A stretch of 45,473 nucleotides of DNA, taken from contig JAFNFQ010000058.1 of the NCBI GenBank assembly GCA_017885655.1, positions 1-45,473 on the forward strand, read 5' to 3'. A program made the translations under genes and the position numbers. Origin of the DNA: Methanobacteriota archaeon (lineage in GTDB: Archaea > Thermoplasmatota > Thermoplasmata > RBG-16-68-12 > JAFNFQ01). Every line of letters begins with the position of its first letter. Within the stretch, counting starts at the first letter, position 1. The notes beneath the pieces were generated by a model. That model was not told the DNA's origin and searched no databases. It was given only the letters and a program-made list of their open reading frames with translations. Positions 9,867 through 18,018 of this stretch are shown in pieces.

Positions 9867-10197
9867 GGGCTTTGGTAACTTAATGGAGACGCCCTCCATA
9901 AGGCATGATGAGGGCGTGTGGTCTCTCCGACAGCCTCATTTCCTGAATTCCTCTATGAAGTGGTCTGATACGGTCCCGTTCCAACGTTGTTGGTCGGGAG
10001 GGACTTCTAGGGATAGATGCGGCCTAATCGGATGCCCTTACTCGGCATCGTTGCATTCTCGATAGGACAATGGATTTTCAGTGATTATCTGACGCCATGG
10101 AGAGGCAGCCTCATGCGGCCTGCCGTTCTTCTTGAGGCGTTGGATTGATGAGCAAAGTCTCATCTTTTCATTCGTGCAGGTTCAGTTACCAAAGCCC
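9867..10197. mobile_element. Possible MITE-like element bounded by 14-bp perfect inverted repeats
   Basis: GGGCTTTGGTAACT at 9867-9880 is repeated exactly as its reverse complement at 10184-10197, giving a 331-bp unit with no transposase gene. Inside the left end lies an imperfect hairpin: GAGAC-GCCCTC at 9886-9896 faces GAGGGC at 9910-9915 and GTCTC at 9921-9925. Terminal inverted repeats around a short non-coding core are typical of MITEs or decayed insertion sequences. A target-site duplication is not obvious, so the call is tentative. Confidence 0.35.
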
Positions 10198-10220
10198 TGT
10201 AAAACACGGCCCGAAAACAA

Positions 10221-10230
10221 GAGATATAAG
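10221..10230 (+). promoter_or_regulatory. TATA box of HD-domain gene
   Basis: GAGATATAAG lies 24-33 bases upstream of the TTG at 10254 and no Shine-Dalgarno sequence is present, so a leaderless transcript beginning at or next to the start codon is likely. Confidence 0.55.
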
Positions 10231-10253
10231 CATGGCCGCAGCTACGGACAGCG

Positions 10254-11510
10254 TTGAAGCTCTATCATATCAGGGATCCGATTCATAGTTTCATCAGCAT
10301 TCCAGAGGAGGGAACACTTTCGGAGTTGATTGATACTGAAGAGTTCCAGAGACTCCGACACATCAGGGAACTCGGTGTGACTTATCAGGTATATCCTGGT
10401 GGAGAACACAGCCGCTTCTTCCATTGCCTAGGCGTCGCTCATCTGGCAGGAAGAATGCACGATGTGCTTGTTAGCGATGGAGATGGCGACATGCAGAAAG
10501 AGAAACTGCAAATCGCGGGGCTCCTCCACGATGTCGGACACGCTCCCTTTTCGCATGTCTTCGACGGATTCTTCACCCCAAAGGTGTCCCATGAAGAATG
10601 GAGTCAACGAATCATCTTAGATGGGAATACTGACGTCGGCGAGTGTCTGAGTAAGTCCACCTTCTCGGCCCAAGAAATCGCCAAGTTGATTGGCAAGGAA
10701 CCTTCCAATCCGAGGCATCTTCATTCGACGATCAGTAGTCAAATGGACGCGGACCGCTTTGATTTCCTTCTCCGTGACGCCCACCACACTGGAATCCCCT
10801 GCGGCTATTACGACTTGGAAAGGATACTCAGGACCATTAAGCTGGATAAAGACGACCGGATTGTGGTGATTGACAAGGGAAAATTCGCAGTCGAAGGCTA
10901 CCTCATCAGCCGATACATGATGTACAATCAAGTGTATCTCCACAGAACTACTCTCTGCTTCGAAGTCCTCCTGAAGAGTCTGCTGAAGCGTGCCATGGAC
11001 CTGTCAAAAGATGGAAGACTAGAGACATCAGTGACGCCGACCTTCGGAGATAAGCCGATAGGGGAAAACATGGACCTGAGCACGGCGGAATATCTCACGA
11101 TGACGGACAATGAGATTCTAAGATGCATCCGCACCTGGACGAAGTCCACCGACACGATCCTGCAAGATCTCTCCAGAAGGTTTTTGTTCCGCAAGCGAAT
11201 CTTCAAACCGCTCAAGCATCCACAACTCAGTTCCAACACGCTGTTCCAGAAGAAGGAAAGAATGAATGAAGTTCTGCTAAGTCATGGCCTCGATCCCTCC
11301 TATTATCTATATGTATCAGCGGATGAGGCAAGGCCCGCCTATCGGCCATACGGCCCCCAGAAAAAAGATCAAGAGAACGCAATCTTATTAGAAGACGGAA
11401 CCGAGATTTCCGAGGTGCTGCAAAGCTTGGAGAAACTTCAGATTGGGCCAATCACGCTGATTTCTACAGCAGAGGAGTGCCGTAAGGATCTTGAGGAAGT
11501 TCTAAAATGA
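10254..11510 (+). CDS. HD-domain phosphohydrolase (SAMHD1/YwfO-like), 418 aa
   Basis: The N-terminus (DPIHSFISI, then EEFQRLRHIRELG) is typical of the dNTPase/SAMHD1/YwfO group of HD hydrolases. The metal-binding H...HD...D set is present: H57 in EHSRFFHCLG, H92-D93 in LLHDVGHAPFSH, and an Asp in MDADRFDFLLRD. The family hydrolyses phosphoester bonds in nucleotides, often dNTPs; the actual substrate here is unknown. The TTG start at 10254 fits the TATA box 24-33 bases upstream and the family N-terminus. It is followed by a YwgA-like protein and a Cas4-like nuclease; ywfO and ywgA are also neighbours in Bacillus subtilis. In this island a nucleotide-depletion defence role is plausible but inferred. 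Confidence 0.9.
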   Translation: MKLYHIRDPIHSFISIPEEGTLSELIDTEEFQRLRHIRELGVTYQVYPGGEHSRFFHCLGVAHLAGRMHDVLVSDGDGDMQKEKLQIAGLLHDVGHAPFSHVFDGFFTPKVSHEEWSQRIILDGNTDVGECLSKSTFSAQEIAKLIGKEPSNPRHLHSTISSQMDADRFDFLLRDAHHTGIPCGYYDLERILRTIKLDKDDRIVVIDKGKFAVEGYLISRYMMYNQVYLHRTTLCFEVLLKSLLKRAMDLSKDGRLETSVTPTFGDKPIGENMDLSTAEYLTMTDNEILRCIRTWTKSTDTILQDLSRRFLFRKRIFKPLKHPQLSSNTLFQKKERMNEVLLSHGLDPSYYLYVSADEARPAYRPYGPQKKDQENAILLEDGTEISEVLQSLEKLQIGPITLISTAEECRKDLEEVLK

Positions 11511-11666
11511 ACACTTTCGGCGTGGCGGATATGAGATATTTAAGCTGGAAGTCCATTCCTTCCCTGAAAGAGACCACAGGCAACGTCGGGGGTGGTCGGA
11601 GTGAGGAAATCAACGAGCGTGAGCAGCAGAGGCATAGCTATAGCGAGGAGAATCTGAGGTGATCAG

Positions 11667-12314
11667 ATGATGTTGGAACACGAGACTCTGCTTCTCTCAA
11701 TAATCAGAGAGTGCGGAGGAATCGAGGGAAGGAAGAAGTTTCAGAAGATGATGTGCATAGTAAAGGAGATGGGCTATCCAGTGCGAGAGAGGTTTGCATG
11801 GGCGAATTATGGCGTCTACTCGCCAGAGCTTCAATCGGAAATCGACTCCCTAGTTCGAGATGAGAATATCTCGGAGGACAACGTTTCCGGGTCAGGACAG
11901 CCGCCAGAATACAGGTATGCCTTGTGTCAAAAGGGGGCTGACTTGTTGCGAAGAATCGAGATGACTGCCGAGGCACGAGAAAGTGGGGTTGTGAGGGAGA
12001 GCAATGAGCTCATGTTCGGTGAGAACGAGAATCTCGCTTATTCCGTCGGGAACAATGACATGAAGGCCATGCTCAGCTTCATTCGCTTTCTTAACTCAAA
12101 TCCCGTTGAGAAGCTGGAGCTATGGAGTTCCATTCTATTTCTGAGAAAAACCGAGAAGAATACCGAGAGTCTTGTCTCGTTCCTTCACTATCTCAAGCGG
12201 CATTTCTCCGAGAGCGAGATTCGAGAGGGCATCAGGGAGGTTGACGAGGTCGTCTTGGATTGGGAGTTCAAGAAGAAAGCGGAAATAATACTGCTAGGTG
12301 CAACGGATGAATGA
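11667..12314 (+). CDS. YwgA-like protein (215 aa)
   Basis: The N-terminal half (LEHETLLLSIIRECGGIEGRKKFQKM, described here in parts: residues 3-28) followed by a YPVRERFAWANYGVYSPEL block resembles the uncharacterised YwgA family, whose members sit next to HD-domain phosphohydrolases. The 'GRKKxQKMxxIxKxxGYP' pattern and 'YGxYSxEL' are the features I rely on. No catalytic motif is visible; the fold is probably winged-helix-like, acting as an adaptor or regulator of the neighbour. The start is supported by a Shine-Dalgarno-like GAGGTGATC ending about 4 bases before the ATG. A TATA-like ATATTTAA near 11533 suggests its own promoter. It overlaps the nuclease gene by 8 bases (start chosen at 12307), so these two at least are coupled. 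Confidence 0.75.
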   Translation: MMLEHETLLLSIIRECGGIEGRKKFQKMMCIVKEMGYPVRERFAWANYGVYSPELQSEIDSLVRDENISEDNVSGSGQPPEYRYALCQKGADLLRRIEMTAEARESGVVRESNELMFGENENLAYSVGNNDMKAMLSFIRFLNSNPVEKLELWSSILFLRKTEKNTESLVSFLHYLKRHFSESEIREGIREVDEVVLDWEFKKKAEIILLGATDE

Positions 12315-13230
12315 ATACTGGAGAACGGTCTTCGGATGGTCCAAATCGCGTCAGGACATCTGGAACACATGCAAGCTTCAATACTACTACACCTACATAG
12401 GAAAGTGGGAGGGATGGAAGGACGATCTGACGAGGAGAAAGCTACAATGGCTCGGGAAGAAGACGAAGTGGGACTTCGTCAAAGGGCAACTAGCCCACGA
12501 AGCCATAGAAAGTCAAATTAATCAATGGGCTATCGGGCGCGATGTCAGCAAGGAAGGTGCGAAGAACCTCTTCAATCTAAGACTACGGAAGATTCAGGAA
12601 TCGCCTCGCGATTTCCTCATAGAGGAAATGAATGGCGACCCAATTCCTTCTGAGAAATACGATGAAGTGAGAAAAGATGGCTCGGAGTTGCTCGATTCCT
12701 TCTTCGACATCATATGGAAGAACTACGAAATCCACAAGTATGTCAAGCACGAGGACTTCGACAGCTTTCAGATAGGCGATGTCAAGGTCTGGGTCAAGGT
12801 CGATTTGGTGACAAAGCTGAAGACAGGAGAGACCATAGTGACGGACTGGAAGACAGGAAACCCTCCAGACAGGGAGACCGAGGACCGACAGCAAGTTCTC
12901 GGCTACATCCTTTGGGCGATGAAGAAATTTGGGCTTGATGCCGCCCAAGTGCGTGCGGAACTGTGCTACCTTCGCGTTCCAGGTGACAGGCCTAGGATTG
13001 TTAGCGCTACGATGAACCAGCTTAAGGAATTCGAAGACTATGTGACCACCAACGCTAAAGTGATGCTAGATGTCAAGTTCGAGTCTGACTTCCTACCGAA
13101 TCCGCTTGACAAAGAGTGCCAGAGATGTGCCTTTGCAACTGTCTGTCCGGATGGCTCTAGCTTCATACCGAAGGAAGCTCGGGATACCCCGATTCCGCCC
13201 AACTGGATAGGGCGACCGACCAACGATTGA
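12307..13230 (+). CDS. Cas4/RecB-like PD-(D/E)XK nuclease with Fe-S cysteines (307 aa)
   Basis: The nuclease core is visible: H64 (LAHEAIE), D166 (VKVDLV), D180-W-K182 (TDWKTG) and the RecB-type Q196-x3-Y200 (QQVLGY). One cysteine near the N-terminus (C23) and a C-terminal C-x2-C-x5-C (CQRCAFATVC) match the four-Cys [4Fe-4S] pattern of Cas4 and AddB-type nucleases. Such enzymes cut or resect DNA. No cas1/cas2 or CRISPR repeats are in the window, so it is not a normal CRISPR Cas4. The ATG at 12307 is preferred over a GTG at 12298 because AGGTG lies 6 bases before it and the ATG overlaps the upstream stop (ATGAATGA). It is the effector-like third member of the HD/YwgA cassette. Confidence 0.85.
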   Translation: MNEYWRTVFGWSKSRQDIWNTCKLQYYYTYIGKWEGWKDDLTRRKLQWLGKKTKWDFVKGQLAHEAIESQINQWAIGRDVSKEGAKNLFNLRLRKIQESPRDFLIEEMNGDPIPSEKYDEVRKDGSELLDSFFDIIWKNYEIHKYVKHEDFDSFQIGDVKVWVKVDLVTKLKTGETIVTDWKTGNPPDRETEDRQQVLGYILWAMKKFGLDAAQVRAELCYLRVPGDRPRIVSATMNQLKEFEDYVTTNAKVMLDVKFESDFLPNPLDKECQRCAFATVCPDGSSFIPKEARDTPIPPNWIGRPTND

Positions 13231-13277
13231 ATGATACTCAAGAAGCCCCGAAAGCGCTCTCTGAAGTGGCGTGCGAG

Positions 13278-14672
13278 TCAGTGTGTTGCGTCGCCAACGA
13301 GCGCGCTCAGCTCCCGCTCTAATATCTCTCTCGCGGAGGTTTCCGCCGCCTGTGAAGCCGCGAAGGTTCGCCAAGCCGTTCGCACTTCGGCCGCCGAGCC
13401 GGTCTGTTCAGCTGGCGGAAGTAATACGCTCGATATGTCCTCCTCGTAGAGCGCGTCTTGAACCGAACCGCGCGCGAGAGCCTTGAGTTGCCTCTGAACC
13501 ACCTCGGATTTAACCGCCATGAATAGCCACCCGGGATCCGTGCCTTCTTGAGGGATAATTCGTGCCACATGTCCGCTCGCCAGCCAACCGTCGCGGTCAG
13601 GCGTCACCACGGCGGGAACCGCCAGCCCTTCCTCAGCCCTTCCGTCCGCCTGTAGGATGACCCATCCCTCTTTGAGCCGGTACCTGTCCGCGTCCTTCAG
13701 AGCCGCCAGATGCATATGCTGGAGCTTGATAGGCCACGCCTGTAGCGTTTGGCTCCCCGAGAGAATGGGTGCGCCACGGTCGGAACCGACGTAGCGCGTC
13801 TTGTAACGCCCGGCTGGCTTATTGACGCGCGCAACTCTCCCGAGCGGTGCTCCACCAGCCTTCTCGATGCTGCTCCTGATCTCCATCACCGTCGGATCAT
13901 GCGAGGCTGCATCGAGTCGGGCGCGCAGGTGCTCGAAGCGGACGGACCAACCATCTTTCAACGATCTCGCGCCGCGTGGAAGGGGGTGGCGTGCCTCATA
14001 TTCCTCCATATGTTTCGCGATTTTGACACGGGCACGCTCTCGGAGTTCAATGGCAGAACGCATCTCACCCACGATTCTTCCTTCTGCCTCTGATGAGAGA
14101 CGGGGAATGAACTGTTCCTCCATGTGACTGGAGGAGAGATGGTCTATTACGGAGCCAGTCTTATCCCTCTTGATTAGTTCCTGTCCGATAGAGGACTGTA
14201 GAAACGCGAGGACATAGTATCGTAAGCCTTCGTCGGCAATCTCGATACGAATCATGTCATCGCCGAGTGCGAATGTTGCCAAGTAATCGTCTACCGCGAC
14301 GGTCGGGCCAAGATTGCGGCCAGAGCAAGTCTGCAGTAACATTCCTCGGTGCAGGAGATAGCTATCGAGCCTCTTCGTCCGCTTCCTTGAAAGCATGTCT
14401 GCAGAGCGAGGGAGATACTCAAATACGTCGTACGGACGCAGATAGGGAACCGCGTCCTCCTCACTCCTTGCCGCATAGATACGCTTGAACCGCTGAGGTT
14501 TCCAGCATGGTCCGTAATCACCAAGGCGTTCCAGATGAGCCCCGGCCTTCTTGGCGAGTTCGAGCCGCGCACGTGCGCGAACACCGGGCGAGAGGAAATA
14601 CTGCGGGTCCATGCGCTCGGTAAGCAGCAAGGGCCGAATCGTCCCAAACCTCACCCCTGTTCCCCCAGCCAC
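13278..14672 (-). CDS. DNA specificity subunit (HsdS/BcgIB-like), 464 aa
   Basis: The protein has the two-fold layout of type I/IIB specificity subunits: two target-recognition-like halves (residues about 1-200 and 250-430), each with a hydrophobic strand-rich part. They are separated and closed by helical conserved regions rich in Arg, Glu and Ala (ELRERARVKIAKHMEEYEARHP and the C-terminal AETSAREILERELSAL, both parts of helices). Blocks such as GVRFGTIRPLL and IPRLSSEAE fit specificity subunits. Its start overlaps the end of the upstream restriction-methylation gene by 22 bases, so the two are translationally coupled. The role would be to read the DNA target for the nuclease-methylase partner. 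The recognition sequence cannot be predicted. Confidence 0.8.
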   Translation of the reverse strand: MAGGTGVRFGTIRPLLLTERMDPQYFLSPGVRARARLELAKKAGAHLERLGDYGPCWKPQRFKRIYAARSEEDAVPYLRPYDVFEYLPRSADMLSRKRTKRLDSYLLHRGMLLQTCSGRNLGPTVAVDDYLATFALGDDMIRIEIADEGLRYYVLAFLQSSIGQELIKRDKTGSVIDHLSSSHMEEQFIPRLSSEAEGRIVGEMRSAIELRERARVKIAKHMEEYEARHPLPRGARSLKDGWSVRFEHLRARLDAASHDPTVMEIRSSIEKAGGAPLGRVARVNKPAGRYKTRYVGSDRGAPILSGSQTLQAWPIKLQHMHLAALKDADRYRLKEGWVILQADGRAEEGLAVPAVVTPDRDGWLASGHVARIIPQEGTDPGWLFMAVKSEVVQRQLKALARGSVQDALYEEDISSVLLPPAEQTGSAAEVRTAWRTFAASQAAETSAREILERELSALVGDATH

Positions 14673-16684
14673 TTTCGGAACGCGGTGGCCACCTCAGGGA
14701 GTTCGTCGTCCGGGAGCAGATCGGAGACTTCGACTTCCCTAGTGCGCTCCAAGCCGGTCTCTGGATCGATCTCGCTTTGAACTTCCCTTCTCATGATGAT
14801 CAAGTCGTCGCCGGTCTCGGTCCGGCGGTAGATTGTATTGCCCCGCTTATCGTGCCCTATTTTCTCAGCGACGGCCATGAAGATGGGGTAGTCGAGCTTG
14901 CTGGAGGCGGCGACCTCGCGTTCCTTAGCGCTAAATCTCCTGAGCAACATCATCGAGGTCTGCGTGTCGTTCTTCGGCTGGAACAGTTCACGCGCCATAT
15001 CCACGATAGCAATGACCTGCGCGTTGTGGAGGATCCACTGACGCACATAGCCCATAGCGGGATTATTGAGGATGCCGTTGGGAATGACCATCGCCATACG
15101 CCCCGTGCCCTCTTTGAGGAACTTGAGGCACCGCTCGATGAACAGAATCTCGGGGGGCTGTGATTTCTGGAGGACGGGCTCGCCGTTCTTATCCCGTCGC
15201 ATCTTCCAGGTGCCGTCCGGTTGCTCATCCCACATCGCCGCAAGGTCGTATTGCGACAGCACGTTCTCGTCGTCGATGGTGATACGGGCCCCGAATGGCG
15301 GATTGGTCATGAGGACATCAACGCTTCCGAGCGGCAAATGCTTTGCCACGTCCGGGTTCCATGTGTGCGGGTGGGAGAGGCTGTCGCATTGGTAGAGGTT
15401 CCCTGATCCATCGTTATTCATCACCATGTTCATCTTCGCAGCCCGGACCAGCGCCGGGTTAAGGTCGAGACCGAAAACCCACCCAAGGAAGTACTCACTT
15501 CTCTTGCGGTATAGCTCTTGGAGTTCCTCATCTGTGCCCTTTTCGGGGTTGCGCCACTCCGTCTTCTCTGCCGCTTCAATCCGGTGCAACGCGTGATTCA
15601 TCGCGGTGATCAGGAATCCGCCGGTCCCGCACGCCGGGTCCAGAATCCGCTCTGTGGGTTTCGGGTCTAGCATCGTGACTGCCATCCGGCAGGCGTTCCT
15701 TGGGGTGAAGAATTCGCCCCGATCTCCGCGAAGGTTCGAGCCCACGATTTCCTCATAGGCAATGCCCTTGACATCGACATGCGAGAGCAGCAGTGCGTAG
15801 CGTTGCAGCTCGCTCACTATGAAGGCGACGACATTCGCCTTTAGATCGATGGTCTGATCACCAGGCGGGAAGAAGGAGGGGTATTTCCTGACCACCTTCT
15901 CGGCCATAATCTTCTGGATGCGGGCCTTGGCTGTGGCCGCCGCCACCGCGTCAGTGCGCTCGGTGGGCGTCGCGTAGAACTGAAGGACCCCACTCCTCTC
16001 ATCCTCGATCTTGCAGAAGATGACCTTGAGCAACTCCCAAAAGGCCTCCGGCTTCTGCATGCCCTCGGTCCCGGCGATATAATTGTGGCAGCGCCGGAAG
16101 GCGAAAAGGAGGTTGTCGCCGGTGGCTGGCCAAAGATCCCTGCGCCTCGGCCGTTGCGCGTCCTCCTCAGTCTGGCCAAACGCAGGGATGTCAGTCAGCG
16201 ACTCAAAGGTGTGTAATCCCCCCGAGGAACGCTTCGCGAACGGGAAGCGCTGATCGCCGTCCGTCCAAAGGCCATACTGTGCGTTCACGGACGCCGCCAT
16301 GTAGGACTGCAGCTGATCGATGCCGTCTTTCTTGGCATACGGGTTAGATCCGAGCTTCTTCGTCTCCACGATGAGATAGATGTTCTCCTGCTTGTGCTCC
16401 GCACCTGGTTGGAAGACCGCGATGTCCGCCCGCTTCGCGGACGAGCCCACCTTGATACGGAACTCCGGCGCACAGTCCTTCCCGGGATAATGGTACTGCC
16501 GCACAAGCGCCTTCTCCAAGTTCTGGCGGATATACTCCTCAGGGGTATCGCTTATGAAGCGCCCAGTGAGGAAGTCAATCCGCTTCCCTTCCGGCACGGA
16601 CCCTATGGCAACCTCCACGGGCGGTGCCGTCAACGATTGATTCCTCGACGCGCGCCCGACGCCCACTTTACCTCTCCGGCTCAC
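14651..16684 (-). CDS. BcgI-like restriction endonuclease-methyltransferase fusion (677 aa)
   Basis: One chain carries a nuclease and an adenine-N6 methylase. Residues 87-109 hold D87 (KRADIAVF) and E107-T-K109 (LIVETKK), the PD-(D/E)XK site seen in HsdR N-terminal domains. The methylase follows: GEFFTP at 323-328, SAM motif DPACGTGGF at 349-357 and catalytic NPPFG at 461-465. There is no helicase motor, so this is not type I but resembles type IIB BcgIA, which works with a separate specificity subunit (here the gene at 13278). The start is uncertain: the frame is open to 16888, but the stretch before the GTG at 16684 has unnatural composition, and the GTG lies within a short frame ending at 16668. 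Methylation would protect host DNA while unmodified DNA is cut. Confidence 0.85.
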   Translation of the reverse strand: MSRRGKVGVGRASRNQSLTAPPVEVAIGSVPEGKRIDFLTGRFISDTPEEYIRQNLEKALVRQYHYPGKDCAPEFRIKVGSSAKRADIAVFQPGAEHKQENIYLIVETKKLGSNPYAKKDGIDQLQSYMAASVNAQYGLWTDGDQRFPFAKRSSGGLHTFESLTDIPAFGQTEEDAQRPRRRDLWPATGDNLLFAFRRCHNYIAGTEGMQKPEAFWELLKVIFCKIEDERSGVLQFYATPTERTDAVAAATAKARIQKIMAEKVVRKYPSFFPPGDQTIDLKANVVAFIVSELQRYALLLSHVDVKGIAYEEIVGSNLRGDRGEFFTPRNACRMAVTMLDPKPTERILDPACGTGGFLITAMNHALHRIEAAEKTEWRNPEKGTDEELQELYRKRSEYFLGWVFGLDLNPALVRAAKMNMVMNNDGSGNLYQCDSLSHPHTWNPDVAKHLPLGSVDVLMTNPPFGARITIDDENVLSQYDLAAMWDEQPDGTWKMRRDKNGEPVLQKSQPPEILFIERCLKFLKEGTGRMAMVIPNGILNNPAMGYVRQWILHNAQVIAIVDMARELFQPKNDTQTSMMLLRRFSAKEREVAASSKLDYPIFMAVAEKIGHDKRGNTIYRRTETGDDLIIMRREVQSEIDPETGLERTREVEVSDLLPDDELPEVATAFRKWLGEQG

Positions 16685-16748
16685 GGGTATCCTTCCTCGC
16701 CTTTTGATGATTTCGCTCGTCGTCTTCGGTGACGTTGATGATCGCCAT
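16668..16748 (-). CDS. Possible 26-aa leader or small protein upstream of the R-M genes
   Basis: An ATG at 16748 opens a short, charged frame (MAIINVTEDDERNHQKARKD...) ending at 16668, 17 bases beyond the proposed GTG start of the methylase-nuclease. Its composition looks more protein-like than the overlapping upstream extension of the large gene. An in-frame GTG at 16775 would make it 35 residues. It could be a small regulator or a translational coupler; it may also be chance. Confidence 0.25.
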   Translation of the reverse strand: MAIINVTEDDERNHQKARKDTREPER

Positions 16749-16885
16749 GCATTGCCATCCGGCTGGCACGTGCACCTTCCTGGCCGTGTCCGAGGGGGCT
16801 TCGTCGGTTTCTCCTCGATCCCGCCACCCTCCACCGCGTAGAGGGTCAATTTCCGAGTGGCCACTCTAGGGACACAAGGGCCACC

Positions 16886-16920
16886 CACTATAAGTGAGAA
16901 ATATCCGGCAATATATTGCC
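16886..16920 (-). promoter_or_regulatory. Promoter and 14-bp palindromic operator candidate of R-M operon
   Basis: On the minus strand a TATA-like CTTATAGTG (16886-16894) lies downstream of a perfect palindrome GGCAATATATTGCC at 16907-16920. A symmetric site directly upstream of the TATA box is a typical place for a repressor or activator of restriction-modification expression. No control protein is identified. Confidence 0.4.
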
Positions 16921-17337
16921 TGTAGGCGGTGCGGACGCGTCTCTCGCGCGGGACGGCGCCCGCCGATGCTGCGGGGCTGGACCTGCCGGACGGGGTTCCG
17001 TGGAAGACGATCTTGGGGCGCGCCGTTACCCGAACTGCAACGGATGGCGCGGCGGGCCAGACTGCGGCAGAATTTTCGGGTTAGGTAACAATGCCCAATC
17101 CCCTAATCTTCGTGCACTGCTGCCCCACAGCTCCTCCACCGTAGGTCCACCGTAGGTCTACAGCTGCTCCACATTGGGCGATGCTCTTCCGGACGTCTCC
17201 TCTATACTCGCACTGAACACTGCCAAATTGTAGCATGCTACTCGGCTCGAAGATACATCCCCTCTGACATTTTTTACCCTACTATCGCCAGTGCCTCCAT
17301 GCAGTCTCCCCGGTGGGGAGACAGAAGGCACGAGAGA
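16921..17337. other. Intergenic stretch without a gene
   Basis: About 415 bases between the R-M promoter and the first of the paralogous pair. I see no coding frame with sensible composition. It contains short direct repeats of CCGTAGGT near 17137-17155 and a T-rich tract just before 17280, but no recognised RNA or mobile element. Confidence 0.5.
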
Positions 17338-17940
17338 ATGAAACTGCGAAACATATTTGGGAATAGATACAAAGGTGCGCTAGGAAAGGACATGGTGGCG
17401 GTCACGTGGAAGGGACACGAGTACATCCGCGAGTACGTCACCCCGACGAACCCGAAGACCGAGCTGCAGGTACAGCACCGGGCCATATTCAACAAGGCGG
17501 TTGAGGCCTGGCACGGACTCTCTCCCAGTCAGAGGGCGTTCTACAACAGGATCGCTGACGGGATGACGGGGTACAACCTCTTCGTCGGTCGCTACATCGA
17601 GGCGGTTCGCAACGGGCGGGAGCCCGAGATGCCGATCGTGATGCAGTGGACCACGGAGGATGGACAGCCCCTCGAGCAGTGCTGGCTCATCGTCAGGAAG
17701 AGGAGCCAGGAAATCTTCCTGGACAACCTCAAGGACGCCAAAGGCGAGGTCGCGCTGACGCCCTCAGACACCCCGTACACCTTCGTGCTCCGCAGGGGCA
17801 CGCAGGAAGACGCTGTGTTGACGATGGAGGACCTGCTCGAGGCTGATGTGCCGATGACCCTGGAGAGCAAGACCTTGGGAATCAGGCTCATCGCGAATGT
17901 CTCCATCCCGCCGGGGGAGGTCATCGGTAACCCGCAGTGA
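17338..17940 (+). CDS. Unknown protein A of a paralogous pair (200 aa)
   Basis: I do not recognise a named family. The first part reads GNRYKGALGKDMVAVTWKG, then YVTPTNPKTELQVQHRAIF, LSPSQRAFYNRIA and GYNLFVGRYI. This 'KG..Y.R..V.P.NP.T..Q..HR..F....W..LS..QR..Y' pattern is widespread in short proteins of viruses and hosts. The last 100 residues form a beta-rich domain (WTTEDGQPLEQCWLIVRK ... SDTPYTFVLRRG). The same two blocks recur in the next gene, so it arose by duplication. An ATG at 17299 is possible, but the one at 17338 places the conserved block at the N-terminus as in the paralogue. No signal peptide or membrane helix is visible. Confidence 0.7.
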   Translation: MKLRNIFGNRYKGALGKDMVAVTWKGHEYIREYVTPTNPKTELQVQHRAIFNKAVEAWHGLSPSQRAFYNRIADGMTGYNLFVGRYIEAVRNGREPEMPIVMQWTTEDGQPLEQCWLIVRKRSQEIFLDNLKDAKGEVALTPSDTPYTFVLRRGTQEDAVLTMEDLLEADVPMTLESKTLGIRLIANVSIPPGEVIGNPQ

Positions 17941-17952
17941 ACGCCATCGGAG

Positions 17953-17985
17953 GGGGGTGGGGGGCGATGGGTTACACCCACCCCC
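17953..17985 (+). terminator. G-rich hairpin after protein A gene
   Basis: GGGGGTGGG (17953-17961) pairs with CCCACCCCC (17977-17985): a 9-bp stem with a 15-base loop, 12 bases after the stop at 17940. It is followed by GTATTCTC rather than a clean T tract, so it may stabilise or attenuate the transcript rather than end it. Confidence 0.45.
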
Positions 17986-18018
17986 GTATTCTCGAAGGCA
18001 AAATATGGAGGTGCAGAA

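Larger units (their letters stand above)
9759..10253. other. Intergenic stretch without a convincing gene
   Basis: About 495 bases between the surface-protein pair and the HD-domain gene. It holds the 14-bp inverted-repeat pair (9867-10197), an internal hairpin near 9886-9925 and the TATA box of the HD gene. A 60-codon frame at 9883-10065 has no family resemblance I can see and no clear ribosome binding site, so I do not call it. Confidence 0.6.

Noticed and set aside
9883-10065. 60-codon frame in the inverted-repeat unit
   Set aside because: No ribosome binding site, no recognisable family and irregular composition.
12307-13230. CRISPR-Cas locus because of the Cas4-like nuclease
   Set aside because: No repeat-spacer array, Cas1/Cas2 or interference gene is visible in the window; the cysteine pattern alone does not make it CRISPR.
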